Positions 33,847 to 45,110 of a stretch of DNA of 64,000 nucleotides are shown here, piece after piece (position 1 is the stretch's first letter; each line of letters opens with the position of its first letter). Source of the stretch: Mermis nigrescens. Lineage: Eukaryota > Nematoda > Enoplea > Mermithida > Mermithidae. The stretch spans positions 558,001 to 622,000 of the forward strand of contig JAVLUZ010000417.1 in NCBI GenBank assembly GCA_036768485.1, in the 5' to 3' direction. The notes beneath the pieces are model-generated. The model was given only the letters and a program-made list of their open reading frames with translations, ran no database searches and was not told where the DNA came from. A program made the position numbers and the translations under genes.

Positions 33847-35318
33847 GGGGCCCATTGCATCAAACTAGGAGTGTAGGAGTTCAGGAGCAAATTTACTCCA
33901 GGCTCAGGAGTCTCCTAAATTGGGTTGCACCCATACGTGGGCAGCAAAAAAATTCTGGGGGGGGGTGCAAGATTTTTTGAAAGTCAAAAAATGGCCTTAA
34001 AAATGGTGGTAGGGCAATAAAAACACCATTTTTCGACGTTTCTCATCAAGCACTATCCATTGGCATCAAAAAATTGCGAAAAAAACGAAAAAAATTTTTT
34101 AAAAATTGAATTCTGAGGGGGGGTATTTTGATTTCGGGGGGGGGGGGTATTTTGGTTTCTGGGGGGGGGGTGCATACCCCCAAACCCCCCACGCCCAGGT
34201 GTGGTTGCACCACTTCTAAACCACGAGTAATTTTTTCAAGTTATTTAGAAGTAAACCCTCTTTACTCCTGGACTCCTATAGTCTGTTTCACACAAGTTCG
34301 GTCATAAATTTTGAATCTATCTTTGACAGATTGTGATTATAGCATGAATCTGATATATATTTATCGTAACCCTCGTGATCCTTAAAATTTACGCACGAAG
34401 TTATATGAAACATACGATGATTGAGTTATCTTCATAGGAGTGATTTTAGTAGCTTTCTTAGACGCAATTTTAATAAATTTCCGAGCACTTTCAGTCAAGT
34501 CTGCCACAGCTAAGCGCTTTGGAAAATTTGAGACTGTAGGCCAAACATGCTCATTAATAAGACAAAAACGGATCTAATTTTCTGGCAAACAGTAGACTTA
34601 TGCAAACCGTGAGCATCACCGACAATATGGTGAAATCCTCTTTCTCTGGTATCTATAGTCTGTTTCACATAACTTCGCGCATGAATTCTAAGAATTTTCA
34701 TCGACAGTAAGCCGAGGGTTGCAATAATTATATATCAGATCAACGATATAAACGCAATCTGTCAGCTTATTGTCGGAGATAGTTTTAAAATTTATGACCG
34801 AAGTTGTGTGAAACAGACTATAAGAATTTTAGAGCTGACAAAATTTGTTGGTTTGGAGAAAGCGCTCCTGTTCCTTATTTTTTTGGCTGTAAAAATTGTC
34901 CAATTATCAAGCATACAAGTTCCATTGCATGCCACGAGAGTCGAAAACATTCTTCGAAATGTCAACACCGAAATTAATACGCTGCTTGCAGACTCAGTTT
35001 TGCTTATTTGTTGAATGTTTTCATCACTAGCATTAATGTCCATCGCAGTCAAAAAAATTCATTACAATCCACAGATTTAGGAGAGAACGGACACTCCTAA
35101 CATTTTGTGCAAAAAAATATGGAGTTAATTAACTCCAGAATGTTGTGCAACCCACCATTAAAACACTCCTTTAAAATGGCTTCTAAAACGCCCAATTTGC
35201 TTCTAATTTTAATCCTACGCTCCCGATTCAGGAGACTCCTAGCATATAGATGTAGCGACCCAAATTTACACCTTTACTCCTAACTCCTACACTCCTAGAT
35301 TGGTGCAATATGGGACCC
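33847..35318. mobile_element. PIF/Harbinger-like element with AGGAG-rich ends
   Basis: The left end starts GGGGCCCATTGCATCAA with CTAGGAGTGTAGGAGTTCAG. The right end is its inverted counterpart (CTCCTACACTCCTAGATTGG, then TGCAATATGGGACCC). Additional ACTCC/GGAGT words lie inside both ends. The interior holds a TGGGCAGC MITE (33931-34205), two TAGTCTGTTTC MITEs (34280-34413 and 34656-34821), and a minus-strand fragment resembling a Harbinger transposase. I saw no clear 3-bp target-site duplication. Confidence 0.55.
34440..34655 (-). pseudogene. Harbinger transposase (HARBI1-like) fragment
   Basis: Read on the minus strand: RERGFHHIVGDAHGLHKSTV followed by CQKIRSVFVLL, then after a frame change FPKRLAVADLTESARKFIKI. 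The pattern F-x-IVGD-x-GLHKSTVCQ resembles the helix-turn-helix region of PIF/Harbinger nucleases (F..(I/V)G...GVSKSTV.R), and the later FP...A segment fits the following part of that family. The catalytic DDE region is not visible. A MITE inserted at 34656-34821 cuts it off from any upstream coding part. Confidence 0.5.
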
Positions 35319-36220
35319 GGAAAGCAACGCAAAGCCTTGGAAAAGTCCACAAAATAATTCATATGTACAGTTGCGTATGTGATGCACGTAAGCACCTACA
35401 TTCCTGTGTGTCTTTGTGGGTCCAGCCAGAGAACCCATAAGCACTTTTTTGCATAGGAAATTTCGGAAAATTCTGAATTTTAAAAAGACAGAAATTATTA
35501 TCAGAATTATACGTTGGAAAAGGGTGTTGATCTGTTTCGCTCATGTCTCTTTTTAGCATTTAGAAAAAGTCGTGTCCTCCTACTGACGAAATGGGATTCA
35601 CCTCTAACACACACGGACTTGAGCATTTAATCTGGAAACTCCCAAAAACGAAACTTCTCTCACCCCTTCAGAATTCTAAGCTTAGCACACGATTGACAGG
35701 TTCCAAACCAAGGGCGATTGAGGAAGAGTGATTGGGAATGCAGCCTACCCTCATTATTGGACGATCTACGATGATATGTATTTTTGAATTAGCATTTATT
35801 ACAGGTATTGATTGATTAGCTTGGCGGCCTCGATGCTCTATTTTTGCACTGGAAACAATATTGCAGAGATTAAGGGAATTCTCAAAAAAATTTCGAATTA
35901 TTTGGACATTTTATGTAAAAAAGGTTTTTGTTATAAAATTTTCATCGAGTCTTAACGAAAATACAGCGAAGCGTCGAAAAATTTGTAAAATAAAGTGGTG
36001 CACAATTGAATTTTGTGCTATTCGTTGTATCACACTTGATCCAAGAAAATTGAGGCGAAAACTAAATCTTCGCAGATTTTTGCTGAAAAAAGTTCCAAAA
36101 TTACTGGCGTGTTCGTCGAAAACCTTGCAAAAGCCGTAAAATCTTTGCTGAGTGCAAATTATTTCAAATCATAAAAAATTCAAATTATTTCAAATTATCA
36201 ATCCGGAAGACCTCCCCCCA
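35319..36220. other. No gene recognised
   Basis: Unique-looking sequence. A 92-codon plus-strand frame at 35861-36139 overlaps a diverged copy of the GCGAAGCGTCGAAAAATTT motif context, so I treat it as non-coding. Confidence 0.4.
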
Positions 36221-36580
36221 TAGGTGGGCAGCACCAAAATTCTGAATAGGGGTACAAGATTTTTCCAAGGTCAAAAATGGTCTTAAAAATGGCGGTATGA
36301 CGAAAAAACACCATTTTTCAACGTTTCTCATCGAGGCACTATCCATTGGCATCAAAAACCGAGAAAAATAAAAAAAGTTTCATATATTGAATTCTGGGGG
36401 TATTTTGGTTTTTTGGGGAGTATTCGGCCTTTCGAAGGTTGCATACCCACAAACCCCCATTCCCATGTCCACGTGTGCCCCCTCTCAAAATCGATAGACC
36501 ACCAAAATTGAATTTTTGGTGCTTCTTTTGGCAATTTTGCCCCATCGGACCCTCCAGAATTTGGTTGCTGCCCATGTATG
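36221..36580 (+). mobile_element. TGGGCAGC MITE joined to a short MITE
   Basis: 36221-36475 is a TGGGCAGC-family copy (CATAGGTGGGCAGCACCAAA to CCCATGTCCACGTGTG). The adjoining sequence to 36580 matches the short family ending GGTTGCTGCCCATGTATGC. Confidence 0.65.
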
Positions 36581-37180
36581 CTAATAAAATAGCGAAGCAA
36601 ACATTTGAGAACTTTTGACAAACGATTTTTTCTTTAATCTGCACTTGAAAGTATGTAAGTAAAGCAATGTGGATGCTGTAAAATAATTTAAGCCGAATTA
36701 GCAGATCATCAAATAAAACGGAATAATTTCGGTTTATTAAGCATTCCTGAAACCCTTTTTACATGAGCGTTTTTAAAGATCTAAAGCATACGAGTAATAA
36801 GTAAACAGAATAAGGTTGTTCATTTCAATAGCCGGATCTTAAAAACCTCCGATAACTTGCTTTTCACAGGGACTAAATTTTGACTTTTCATATGCCAGAA
36901 GAAACTTTTGAAATGACGTCAATTTTACTTTTTGATCTTACTAATTATGTCAGTGGGTTTTAAGTTGCATTTTTAGCCTCAAATTACAATCCTATATCAG
37001 AATTAGCAAAAATTTATCAGGATCGTAATAGATAAAAATGCAATTTAAAAAACAATTGAAGAATTTCATAAGTTTAACCAACGCTAATTTAAAGAGCATT
37101 TCAACCTCTGTATCTGTTTGTGTCTCTGTAAGCCGTACACTCAAATTTTCAATCATTCGAAAAATTCGATGAAATATCAC

Positions 37181-37650
37181 AGGTAAAACGACCCAAGACA
37201 AAACGTCCCTGCACAAAATTTCCACATTACAAAACGTTCCCATAACAAAGTATCTCAAACAAAACATTCTCAGAAACGTCCCTGTGGTGATAAAATGACC
37301 CCGATAACGTAATAATAAATCAAAAAGCGAAAAGCACGTTAGAAAATAAAATGGAAAGGATAAGTAAATAGAAGTGAATATAAGAAGCAATACGCGTAAT
37401 GTATGAAAATGCCTACAATAACTTCTGTTTATTTCAGTCATGCCCCAAAGCCAATTTAACTCAAATCTAAAACAAAAACGGAAGTAAAAAATAAATAAAT
37501 AAATGAAACAATACTCTTCTATTTGCCTTCGTCATTTTACGTAAAAAAATAATGTGCGGGGAGTTTTTCATCGGAGGTGTTTTGCTGGGGACTTTTTGAT
37601 GGGGTTCTCGATGGGGACGTTTTGTCCGTGGACATTTGTTTGGGGTGACC
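37181..37650. mobile_element. Foldback-like element with AAAACGTCCC repeats
   Basis: Left array (37181-37305): AAAACGACCC, AAAACGTCCCTG, AAAACGTTCCC, AAAACATTCTC. Right array (37555-37650) is the complement, GGGGACTTTTTGATGGGG, GGGGACGTTTTGTCCG and similar. Spacer is about 250 bp and non-coding. The repeats are diverged, so this copy is old. Confidence 0.5.
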
Positions 37651-37729
37651 GTATATCCAGACATGATGTTCAAGAGCACAGAGTAGCTTTAAGACAATTT
37701 AGACACATCATAACATAATATGCAGGCAG

Positions 37730-38098
37730 GGGCGTACGCAGGATTTTTTAAGGGGGAAGGGTGGTCTGAAAATTGGTGACCCTATATTTCGGGTTAAGTT
37801 AGACGGTACACAAAATAAAGTGCATTTTCCGACGTTTCGAACATGCTCTATCCATTAAGTTCGTAAAAATCCAACTTTCCGAGAAAAAATTATCTCCTTT
37901 CTGAAGGCTTTGAAAAATGACTTTTTCTGGCCGCGCTTGAGCCAAACTTATAGAAAATAACGATCCTGAGGCGCGAAGCGCCGATTTGAGATACTTTGAT
38001 AAAAATAAGCGAATTTTCATTATTTTTCATGCATTATCTTACCTTTCAAAAATTATTTTCGAGCTAATGGGGGCCCCACCCGCCTAGCGTACGCCCAT
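37730..38098. mobile_element. hAT-type MITE with GGGGCGTACGC ends
   Basis: Left CAGGGGCGTACGCAGG and right GCGTACGCCCATG are inverted. Flanks TATGCAGG and GATGTAGG agree in 6 of 8 bases. It contains a GGCGCGAAGCGCCG motif near 37971. It abuts the candidate minus-strand exon at 38118. Confidence 0.55.
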
Positions 38099-38117
38099 GG
38101 ATGTAGGTATATACACA

Positions 38118-38451
38118 GCTTGGCTTTGTTAGCTGACTCATGTACAACTCGATCGGCCAATCTACGTTTATGTTGTTCGGAATCACTTATCGACGACAAT
38201 GAAGAACCATTATCCTTAACTTGCGCCTGAGGGGAAGAACATTGTGCGTCCATTTTCTTAGATTTATCATCCTTATGCTTCTTCAGATTTTTCTTGTCAT
38301 CTATGTCTTTTTCAGCATCACGTTCTCTTCTCGCATGCTTCACTTCATCATTAAGCTGCGCTGGCTTTCCGTGTTTATTCGCTGAATGCGCTTTCCGCGG
38401 ACGCTTTTTCTTTCTAACATCGCTGACACTTTTCCTGCCTTTCCCATTCCT
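38118..38451 (-). CDS. Candidate lysine-rich exon, unidentified
   Basis: On the minus strand an acceptor-like TTGATTTAAG is followed by a continuous frame: NGKGRKSVSDVRKKKRPRKA, then KHARRERDAEKDIDDKKNLK, a serine-rich segment (NGSSLSSISDSEQHKRRLA) and NKAK before a possible donor at CT|GTGTAT. Charged, low-complexity, probably nuclear or RNA-associated composition; no domain recognised. It could belong to the same transcript as the exon at 42126-42274, since an alternative acceptor (AAAG|GC) would fit in phase. This is speculative. Confidence 0.4.
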
Positions 38452-38519
38452 TAAATCAATAAATCAAACCTTCCGCTGACTTTATTCGGTTCGGTAAGCG
38501 CATCAACGTGGTACCTAAT

Positions 38520-39382
38520 TTTGACAGGTAAGATAATGAAAAAAATATGGAAAAATTGTATGTCTTTGACGTGAAATCTGTAAGTTTTCGACTCTTCGCG
38601 CCAGATGTATAGTATTTTTCATAATTTTGGCTCATAGCGCGACAGAAAAAAACGACACTTATTGAGTAACAAAATTTTCTCTCGAAACGTTCGAATTTTA
38701 ATACCTTAATGAATACGTCGAAAAAAGTCGAAAAATGCGGTTTTTGTTAGCTATTCCGACGAATTTTTCGATACAAATTTATGTTGGTTCTGCCAACCTC
38801 CCTTGGCCGAATCCTGGATACGGGCCTGTGTCCACACGTGGCCGTGGAGGGATTTGGGGGCATGCACCCCTCAGAAGGCCCGTATATCCTCCTCTCCCAG
38901 AAACCAAAATAACCCCAAAATTCAATTTTTGAAATTTTTTGTGTTTTTACCCAATTTTTGATGCCAATGGATAGTGCTCGATGAGAAACGTTGAAAAATG
39001 GTCCTTTTTTCGCTATACCACCATTTTAGGCCATTTTTTGACCTTTGAAAAATCTTGCACCCCCCTCCCCCAGAATTTTAGTGCCGCCCATCTATGGTCC
39101 ACACGCGGGCGTGGACGGGTTTGGGGTATGCACCCCTTCGAAGGCCGAATACCCCCTCCCCAGAAACCAAAATACCCCTCAGAATTCAGTTTTTGAAATT
39201 TTTTTGTTTTTTTTTCGCAATTTTTTGATGCCATTGGATAGTGCTCGATGAGAAACGTTAAAAAATGGTGTTTTCCGCCATAATACCACCATTTTTAAGA
39301 GTATTTTTGACCTCTGAAAGATCCTGTGAAAAATCATGCACCCATCCCCTCACAGAGTTTCGGTGCTGCCCATGTATGCCTG
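38520..39382 (-). repeat. GTATCCAGG MITE remnant and two TGGGCAGC MITEs
   Basis: 38520-38832 matches the hAT MITE at 24909-25260 and ends CTGGATACGGGCCTGTG. It is followed by two inverted TGGGCAGC copies, 38823-39099 and 39100-39382, running from CCACACGTGG-type right ends to GCCGCCCATCTATGG and GCTGCCCATGTATGCC. Confidence 0.7.
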
Positions 39383-39591
39383 TGCCAAAAAAATAAAATA
39401 ACAGAAGCCTATTTAATACTTAACAAAAACAATTAAAGGGCAATATTTTTTTAAATAAGAAAAGTATTACCATCAAAAACATAGAATACAAAACCACGAA
39501 AAAGTATGCAAATTAATATAAAATCTAATAGATTTAGTAATTTTACGTGCCATCGAGTCAATGGTATGACGCATTTCACGCGCGCCCCATG

Positions 39592-39822
39592 AGATCATGG
39601 GATGGTTTAAGCTTTTCTGGGCCAAAATGACCTCAAAAACTGATATAAGCGCTAAAACAGCACTAAAACTACATTATTACACAGTTCCTGGTCAATTTAA
39701 ACCACTTTTAAAGTTTCATCAATTTTTGGTCCCCATTCTGTCCTCAATTCCTCCAGACAATTTCCCATCCTTCCATTCTGGGGGTCTGAAGACCCTCCAA
39801 CTCCCATGTGCATGTCTGGCAT
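39592..39822 (+). mobile_element. CCAAAATGACCTC-family MITE
   Basis: Contains GGGCCAAAATGACCTCAAAA and ends CCCATGTGCATGTCTGGC, immediately before the hAT element that starts at 39826. Confidence 0.6.
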
Positions 39823-40185
39823 AAGTAGTGATGTAAAAGATCATATGGATCTGATCTTTTTATCCAGATTCAGATCCAGATCCAGATAATCTGGATCTGG
39901 TTATTTTCTGATCTGGTTATCTGATCTGGATCTGGATCTGCCAGAAAATCACAACCCGATCTTTATCTGGATCTGGATCTGTTTAGTCAAGTTATATCTG
40001 GTTAAACAGATCAGAAAGTTATTTTTGCGCAATGGTATTCTTTCTGTTTTACGATTTACTGTAGGTAGGTTATCTAAGTAAGTAGTGTAGCCTTACATGC
40101 ACGTTGGGGTGGGGGTCGTCTGCTGGGGGTTTTGACCCCCCAGATCCGTGCTGACCCCCCAGAATAGCCAAAAAGTGCCGCTGAC

Positions 40186-40443
40186 CATACGTGAGCAGCA
40201 AGAAAATTCTGGGGCAAGATTTTTCTAAGGTCAAAAAATGGCCTTAAAACTGATGGTATGGCAAAAAACACCATTTTTCGACGTTTCTCATCGAGCACTA
40301 TCCATTGGCATCAAAAAATTGCGAAAAAAACGAAAAAAATTTCCAAAAATTGAATTCTGTGAGGGGGTATTTTGATTTATGGGGGGTATATTGGTTTCTC
40401 GCGGGGGGATGCATACCCCCAAAACCCCCATGTCCAGGTGTGC
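40186..40443 (+). mobile_element. TGGGCAGC-family MITE within the hAT element
   Basis: From CATACGTGAGCAGCAAGAAA to CCCCCATGTCCAGGTGTG, including the conserved CTCATCGAGCACTATCCATT segment. It is younger than its host element. Confidence 0.75.
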
Positions 40444-40689
40444 CGCTGACCCCCATAATTTTTTGATTTTAGAAAAATTTTTAAAGCTCTGCAGAAAAGT
40501 AACTTAAGTGATGAAAATGTCTTGAAGGTTGTTTTTTTCACATAAATGATCATCAGAATTGACCTTTGAGAGACTTTTTGGCCTAAAAATGGGAAAATTT
40601 TGAATTTTTTCGAAAAATTTTCTGTTGAAAAAGTTGTTTCAGTGGATGCGCGACATCGAGAAACGTCTAAAAACAAAAAACAGCTATTA

Positions 40690-40830
40690 TCTACGCGAAT
40701 CAGACGACGCGTGACGTCATCGACGCTAAAACATGAATACGTTGAAAGGGCCTTTTCGGCCGCAGGATTGTCGTGTTTGGGACGTTGGAACAGATTGAAA
40801 TATACCAATTTAAAAAATATTACCTTATGA
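40690..40830 (+). pseudogene. hAT transposase C-terminal fragment
   Basis: The frame includes SSTLKHEYVERAFSAAGLSC followed by RWNRLKYTNLKNITL and a stop at about 40830. ERAFSAAG...R.RL...NL..L is the signature of the hAT dimerisation domain at the transposase C-terminus. The surrounding frame is open for 76 codons from 40600. Upstream DDE and BED zinc-finger regions are not recognisable, so the protein is a relic. It independently confirms the superfamily inferred from the 8-bp duplication. Confidence 0.7.
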
Positions 40831-41480
40831 AAATGAACCAACATTTTATTGAAATTTGAATTATTTGTTGATTAAAATTGTTGTTGATGTCTGTGAGACA
40901 GAAAGGAACTTTCAAACAAAACGATAAATATTCATGAGTGATTATAATTTTAGCAGCAGTGTTAAAAAAATTGCATTCGTAATTTGGATTAATGTCGTTT
41001 TTGTAAAAAGCAGACTACACTATCTTTTGGTTGACTCATGCTCCTTTGTAAAAGTCTAAACTTGTGAGCTTTTACCTTTTAGACAATTTTTACTGATATC
41101 ATTTTTATGTAAAAGCTCTAAAATGCAAATTTTCCTCGGCTCTGCCCCAGACCCCTCTGGGGGCTGTTATATCAGTCCCACCACCCGAGACCCCCCAATC
41201 CATGTGGGCTCGGACGCTTTACGCCCTCCTTTTTAGCAATACAAATTGCTGCACAAAAATATTTTTATCTGGATCTGGATCTGTATCTGGATCTTTTAAA
41301 TTTTGATCTGGCAAAACGATCTGATCTGATCTGGTTATTTTCTGATCTGGTTATCTGATCTGGATCTGGATCTGCTAAAAAATCTGAACCCGATCTTTAT
41401 CTGGATCTGGATCTGGGTAAAAATCTGGATCTTTTACATCACTAGGTATAAGCCACACTTGCTATTACTTTTACGAGTAA

Positions 41481-41530
41481 GTGCGTGTGTTTGAGTGTGT
41501 GTGTGTGTGTGTTTGTGTGTGTGTTTGTTG
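41481..41530 (+). repeat. (GT)n microsatellite
   Basis: About 50 bp of imperfect GTGTGT with TTTG interruptions. The minus-strand frame rich in NTHTHTH is only its translation. Confidence 0.9.
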
Positions 41531-41609
41531 CGTTTATACCACGGGAAGAAACAACAAAGTCAGGTAGATATTCCAATTCCAATTCGTAATATTTTTTATG
41601 TATTAGGAA

Positions 41610-42047
41610 CAGTGTTTTTTGTACAAGGTCCGTTTGTACGCGTACAAAGATGGTCCCTAAAAAGTCTTTGTACATTTTGTGCACACATATTTTTGGGTAC
41701 TATAATATGGTACAGTAGCGATTTTAGTGTGGCAAAAACAGTCGTTCGACCTTTGGTAGTGTATTTTAGCTAATATCTGGGTTTTAAAGCAAAAATCACT
41801 AATAATCGTCTCAAAACGGCGCGAAGCGCCGGAAAGTTCGACATTTTTCCTTTCAAAATGCAATTTCTGACATTATAAGGATATATATTGAACACACAAT
41901 TACTCATTTAGCGCCGAAAATTTTTGCGAATTTCCAAATCTTTTTTTTGAAGTTTTTGTCTCCTCAAAATCTTTGTACATGTAAAAGACGGTCCCCAAAA
42001 GTCTTTGTACATCGGGAAAATCTTCGCCGAATACAAAAAAAACCGTG
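41610..42047 (+). mobile_element. hAT-type MITE (CAGTGTTTTTTGTAC family), complete
   Basis: Ends are CAGTGTTTTTTGTAC and TACAAAAAAAACCGTG. Flanks ATTAGGAA (41602-41609) and ATTGGGAA (42048-42055) agree in 7 of 8. Length is 438 bp. Two hairpin motifs are present, one intact near 41817 and one reduced near 41910. No coding capacity. Confidence 0.85.
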
Positions 42048-42125
42048 ATTGGGAAATTTGAATAAAATAATACTTATGAATAAACAAAAACTATTAGTAT
42101 CACAATAACTAAGAAATCAATGAGC

Positions 42126-42274
42126 TAAAATAAACCTAAATTCACGTACTCCTCCTTCTCTAAATCGTATTTTTCGTCTTTCTCTCGTCGTTTCTTCGTT
42201 TTCCTTGCGTCACAGCTAAAATAAAGGACCGTTAAGACTGTTACAAGCAAGAAAGTAGCAAAGATGAGTCTCAT
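42126..42274 (-). CDS. Candidate small secreted protein or first exon
   Basis: Minus-strand ATG at 42274 in a good context (AAAAATGA). It begins MRLIFATFLLVTVLTVLYF, a convincing signal peptide or membrane anchor of about 20 hydrophobic residues, then CDARKTKKRREKDEKYDLEK and a short tail to a stop at 42125. The mature part is highly charged. The frame may be a complete 49-residue protein, or an exon using a GT near the end (TTTAG|GTTTAT). Family not recognised. Confidence 0.4.
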
Positions 42275-43227
42275 TTTTAAAGGCGAATCAAACAAGTTTG
42301 AGCGTTGAGTCACGATCGCCGGACGAATAATTCCAGCTGACACGTTGCTTATCAAAAAACCTGGGGCCAGAAGTTGTCTTTAAGTCGAATCTACATGCGT
42401 AAAGCTTCTTCCTGTTATCAATTTTGTTATCAGGGAAGACTCCATTGACCCATTCTGTACGTACATACCAAACATTTCTGTCGACGAATGAATAAGGATT
42501 GTAGGTACTACATAGTATCTGTAGATATTTACGTATATGATACAGAAGAAATATGTACCTATTTGTTTGCTTCACGTAAGTACGGGCTCAACCCAAGCCC
42601 AAAATTCCTAACGCTGGTGTGCGCATGTGCCTAAAATTGAGTTTGAGGGGGGAAATATATAAAAAAGTCAAAAAAATTTTTTTTCAAATACGGCGGGCAT
42701 ACTTTTTGCCCCTTGTAGAATTTTTTTGGAGTATGCTAGTGAGCAAGCCGACATTTTACGATAAACGCGTCTAGCTGACCCGGTCGATTGGCGGCTATCC
42801 AGCAGTGTCGGATCTAGGAGTTTCCCTAAGGGGGCGGTATCCAAACTTTTCCAAAAAAACGGTCAAAAATAGGTCCAAAAATTTGTCCTTAACGCGCGAG
42901 AATAGTGTTTTTTTCGGTGTTTTACATTAGCATACTTTTACATAAAATCACTTTTGACGCAATATATTTTTTTTAAATTAAAATTTTCGACAAATTTTTG
43001 GGAAAAGATCATTAAATTCTCTTTGACTTTAACCAAAAGTCTGGCGCGAAGAGCCGGAAAATGTGTGAAAATTTAGGCGGATAGACGTCTAGAAGCATGA
43101 TTTACTACTTGATTTCCTGTATTTATAGCATTTGATGCAAAACATCGAAATTTTTAATTGAGAATAGAAGAAAACTATGGTTTCTGGTGCTAAAAATAGT
43201 TTTTGGAACCTACGAGGCAGAAAATGG

Positions 43228-43440
43228 CTGCACAGGCATAGGTGGGCAGCACCAAAATTCTGGGGGGGGGTTAAAAAATTTTCAAAGGTCAAAAAATGGT
43301 CTTAAAAGTGGTCATATGGCGAAAAAAAACACCATTTTTCGACGTTTCTCATCGAGCACTATCCAATGGCATCAAAAAATCGCTAAAAAAAGCAAAAAAA
43401 AATTTAAAATTTGAATTCACGGGGGGTATTTTGATTTGTT
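43228..43440 (+). mobile_element. TGGGCAGC-family MITE, right end truncated
   Basis: Starts CATAGGTGGGCAGCACCAAAATT and runs through AATTCACGGGGGGTATTTTG, then leaves the family. Confidence 0.7.
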
Positions 43441-43577
43441 TTGAAACCTGCACATGAAAAGAAAATGGCTTCCAGGTCGCTACAAGAAAGTAAATAAATG
43501 TCGACTAATAGGTATCATTCAGCGCGTAACGCCGGAAAAGTTTGATAAGTTAAGTGGTCACCGACGGCCAAAATCAT

Positions 43578-44782
43578 GATTAGGTATCGTTATGGCACCA
43601 GTCGCGTTAGAGCACCAATCGTCTCGTTATAGCACTTTGTATCGTTATAGCACTTTGTCTCGTTAGAGCACCAGTGTGTCGCGTTATAGCACCTATGAGT
43701 CTCGTTAGAGCACTAACATGTCGCGTTAGAGCACCAAAATTGTCTTATCATGCTTTATACACGAAAATGACGGAGTTTACGTTATTAATGTACACATGCA
43801 TAAAAATAAGCAAATTTTTGTCGCTCAAAAAAATTATTAAACGAAAAATTACAGAAAATGTTGTACGTGATTTAAATAGCGTGAAATTTCAATATTGACA
43901 CGCTGAACAAAATCGGCATCATTTGGTAGGCCATTGTACGTATTAATAAAAACCTGCCCAGCGTTTGCAATTTTTTAGACTGAGATGCAAAAAAGCACAA
44001 GTAGACTTGGGAAAATCCGAAAATGTGAAATTATATGACTTTTTAACATTTTAGTCAAAATTTTTGAAACTTTATTGTTGATAGTATATAATCATGTAGT
44101 TCTTCAAACAACGAAAAACGGACGACGTAAAACTCAGAAAATGATAAAAGAATTAGCTTTAAAAACAGACACTTCGCGAAATCTGGAACTTCAGCTCTCC
44201 TTATTTCATGCAATTTCCGATTGTATTTTCCGTATTTCATGCAAAAAACGGACAAGTACAGCTAAATAATGTTTAATACGCGTTTTATAATATAGATACG
44301 TAACATTTTTTATTAACAGAAATACAGATAAAGGTACATTTTACTAAGCTAAAAGATACGTAACATTTTTTTATTAACAGAAATACAGATAAAGGTACAT
44401 TTTACTAAGCTAAAAGCTACTGAACAGGCAGTCAAAATGAATGAGCAATCGCTTTTATACGATTAATGTTCGATTTTATGGATTACACATGTTTCTTTTG
44501 TTTGTTAAATCTTCTGGCACAACATGCCTATTGTTGCTGCCTATTTATGTTTACTTATGACGTTTTCCAGGTCAAACTGTACGCTGTGACGACGTCAGGC
44601 AAATTGCTCTAACGAGATATTTTAGGGTCAATCCGTTCGAGTGCTCTAACGAGACACATAAGTGCCATAACGGGACACCTGAGTGCTCTAACGAGACATT
44701 TAGTGCCATAACGCGACTGGTGCTATAACGATACAAAGTGCTCTAACGATACTGCTCCAAAAGTGCTCACAACGAGACTTTA
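43578..44782. mobile_element. Foldback-like element with CTCGTTAGAGCAC repeats
   Basis: Left array (43578-43745) has units such as TCTCGTTAGAGCACCAGTG and TCGCGTTATAGCACC. The right array (44585-44782) has the complement, GTGCTCTAACGAGACA and similar. CCAAAATCAT occurs directly outside both ends (43568-43577 and 44783-44792), a 10-bp direct repeat consistent with a long target-site duplication. The interior of about 840 bp has no ORF above 75 codons and carries a tandem duplication at 44295-44416. Confidence 0.75.
44295..44416 (+). repeat. Tandem duplication, about 60 bp x 2
   Basis: Two copies of a unit beginning GATACGTAACATTTTT and ending TTTTACTAAGCTAAAA differ by one T. The near identity suggests a recent local duplication. 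Confidence 0.85.
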
Positions 44783-45110
44783 CCAAAATCATTGCGAATT
44801 GCATATTTATTCTTTATCTCGCCAAATATTTTTGGCCAATGGAGGAGGCGGCCGCTCCCCCTTAAATCCGCCGCTGCTATCCAGTCGTTGCAATTATTGC
44901 AATCCGTCAACTTATTGATCTTAAAAATCACAAAATTCGACGGACGACGCGCTACCGTGTGCCCGGTAAGGGAGCAAGGTGTCCCCAGAAAACAATTTTG
45001 TTCTTCGCAAAGGCCCCAAACAAAAAAGAAAAATTCTCGAGCGCGTTTTAAACACCGCCAAACTTGAATTTCAGCATAGTTATGAGAGCATTTATTTATA
45101 AAATCTGGCT

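Larger units (their letters stand above)
39826..41444. mobile_element. hAT element with GATCTG arrays and transposase remnant
   Basis: Terminal inverted repeats TAGTGATGTAAAAGATC and GATCTTTTACATCACTA are flanked by GGCATAAG (39818-39825) and GGTATAAG (41445-41452), an 8-bp target-site duplication with one mismatch. Arrays of ATCTGGATCTG fill about 160 bp inside each end (39838-39995 and 41265-41430). A transposase C-terminus is recognisable at about 40690-40830. A TGGGCAGC MITE (40186-40443) is inserted in the left half. Confidence 0.85.

Noticed and set aside
42288..42575. 95-codon minus-strand ORF upstream of the signal-peptide frame
   Set aside because: Partly protein-like, but there are no splice signals or recognisable domain. 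It probably represents 5' untranslated or upstream sequence.
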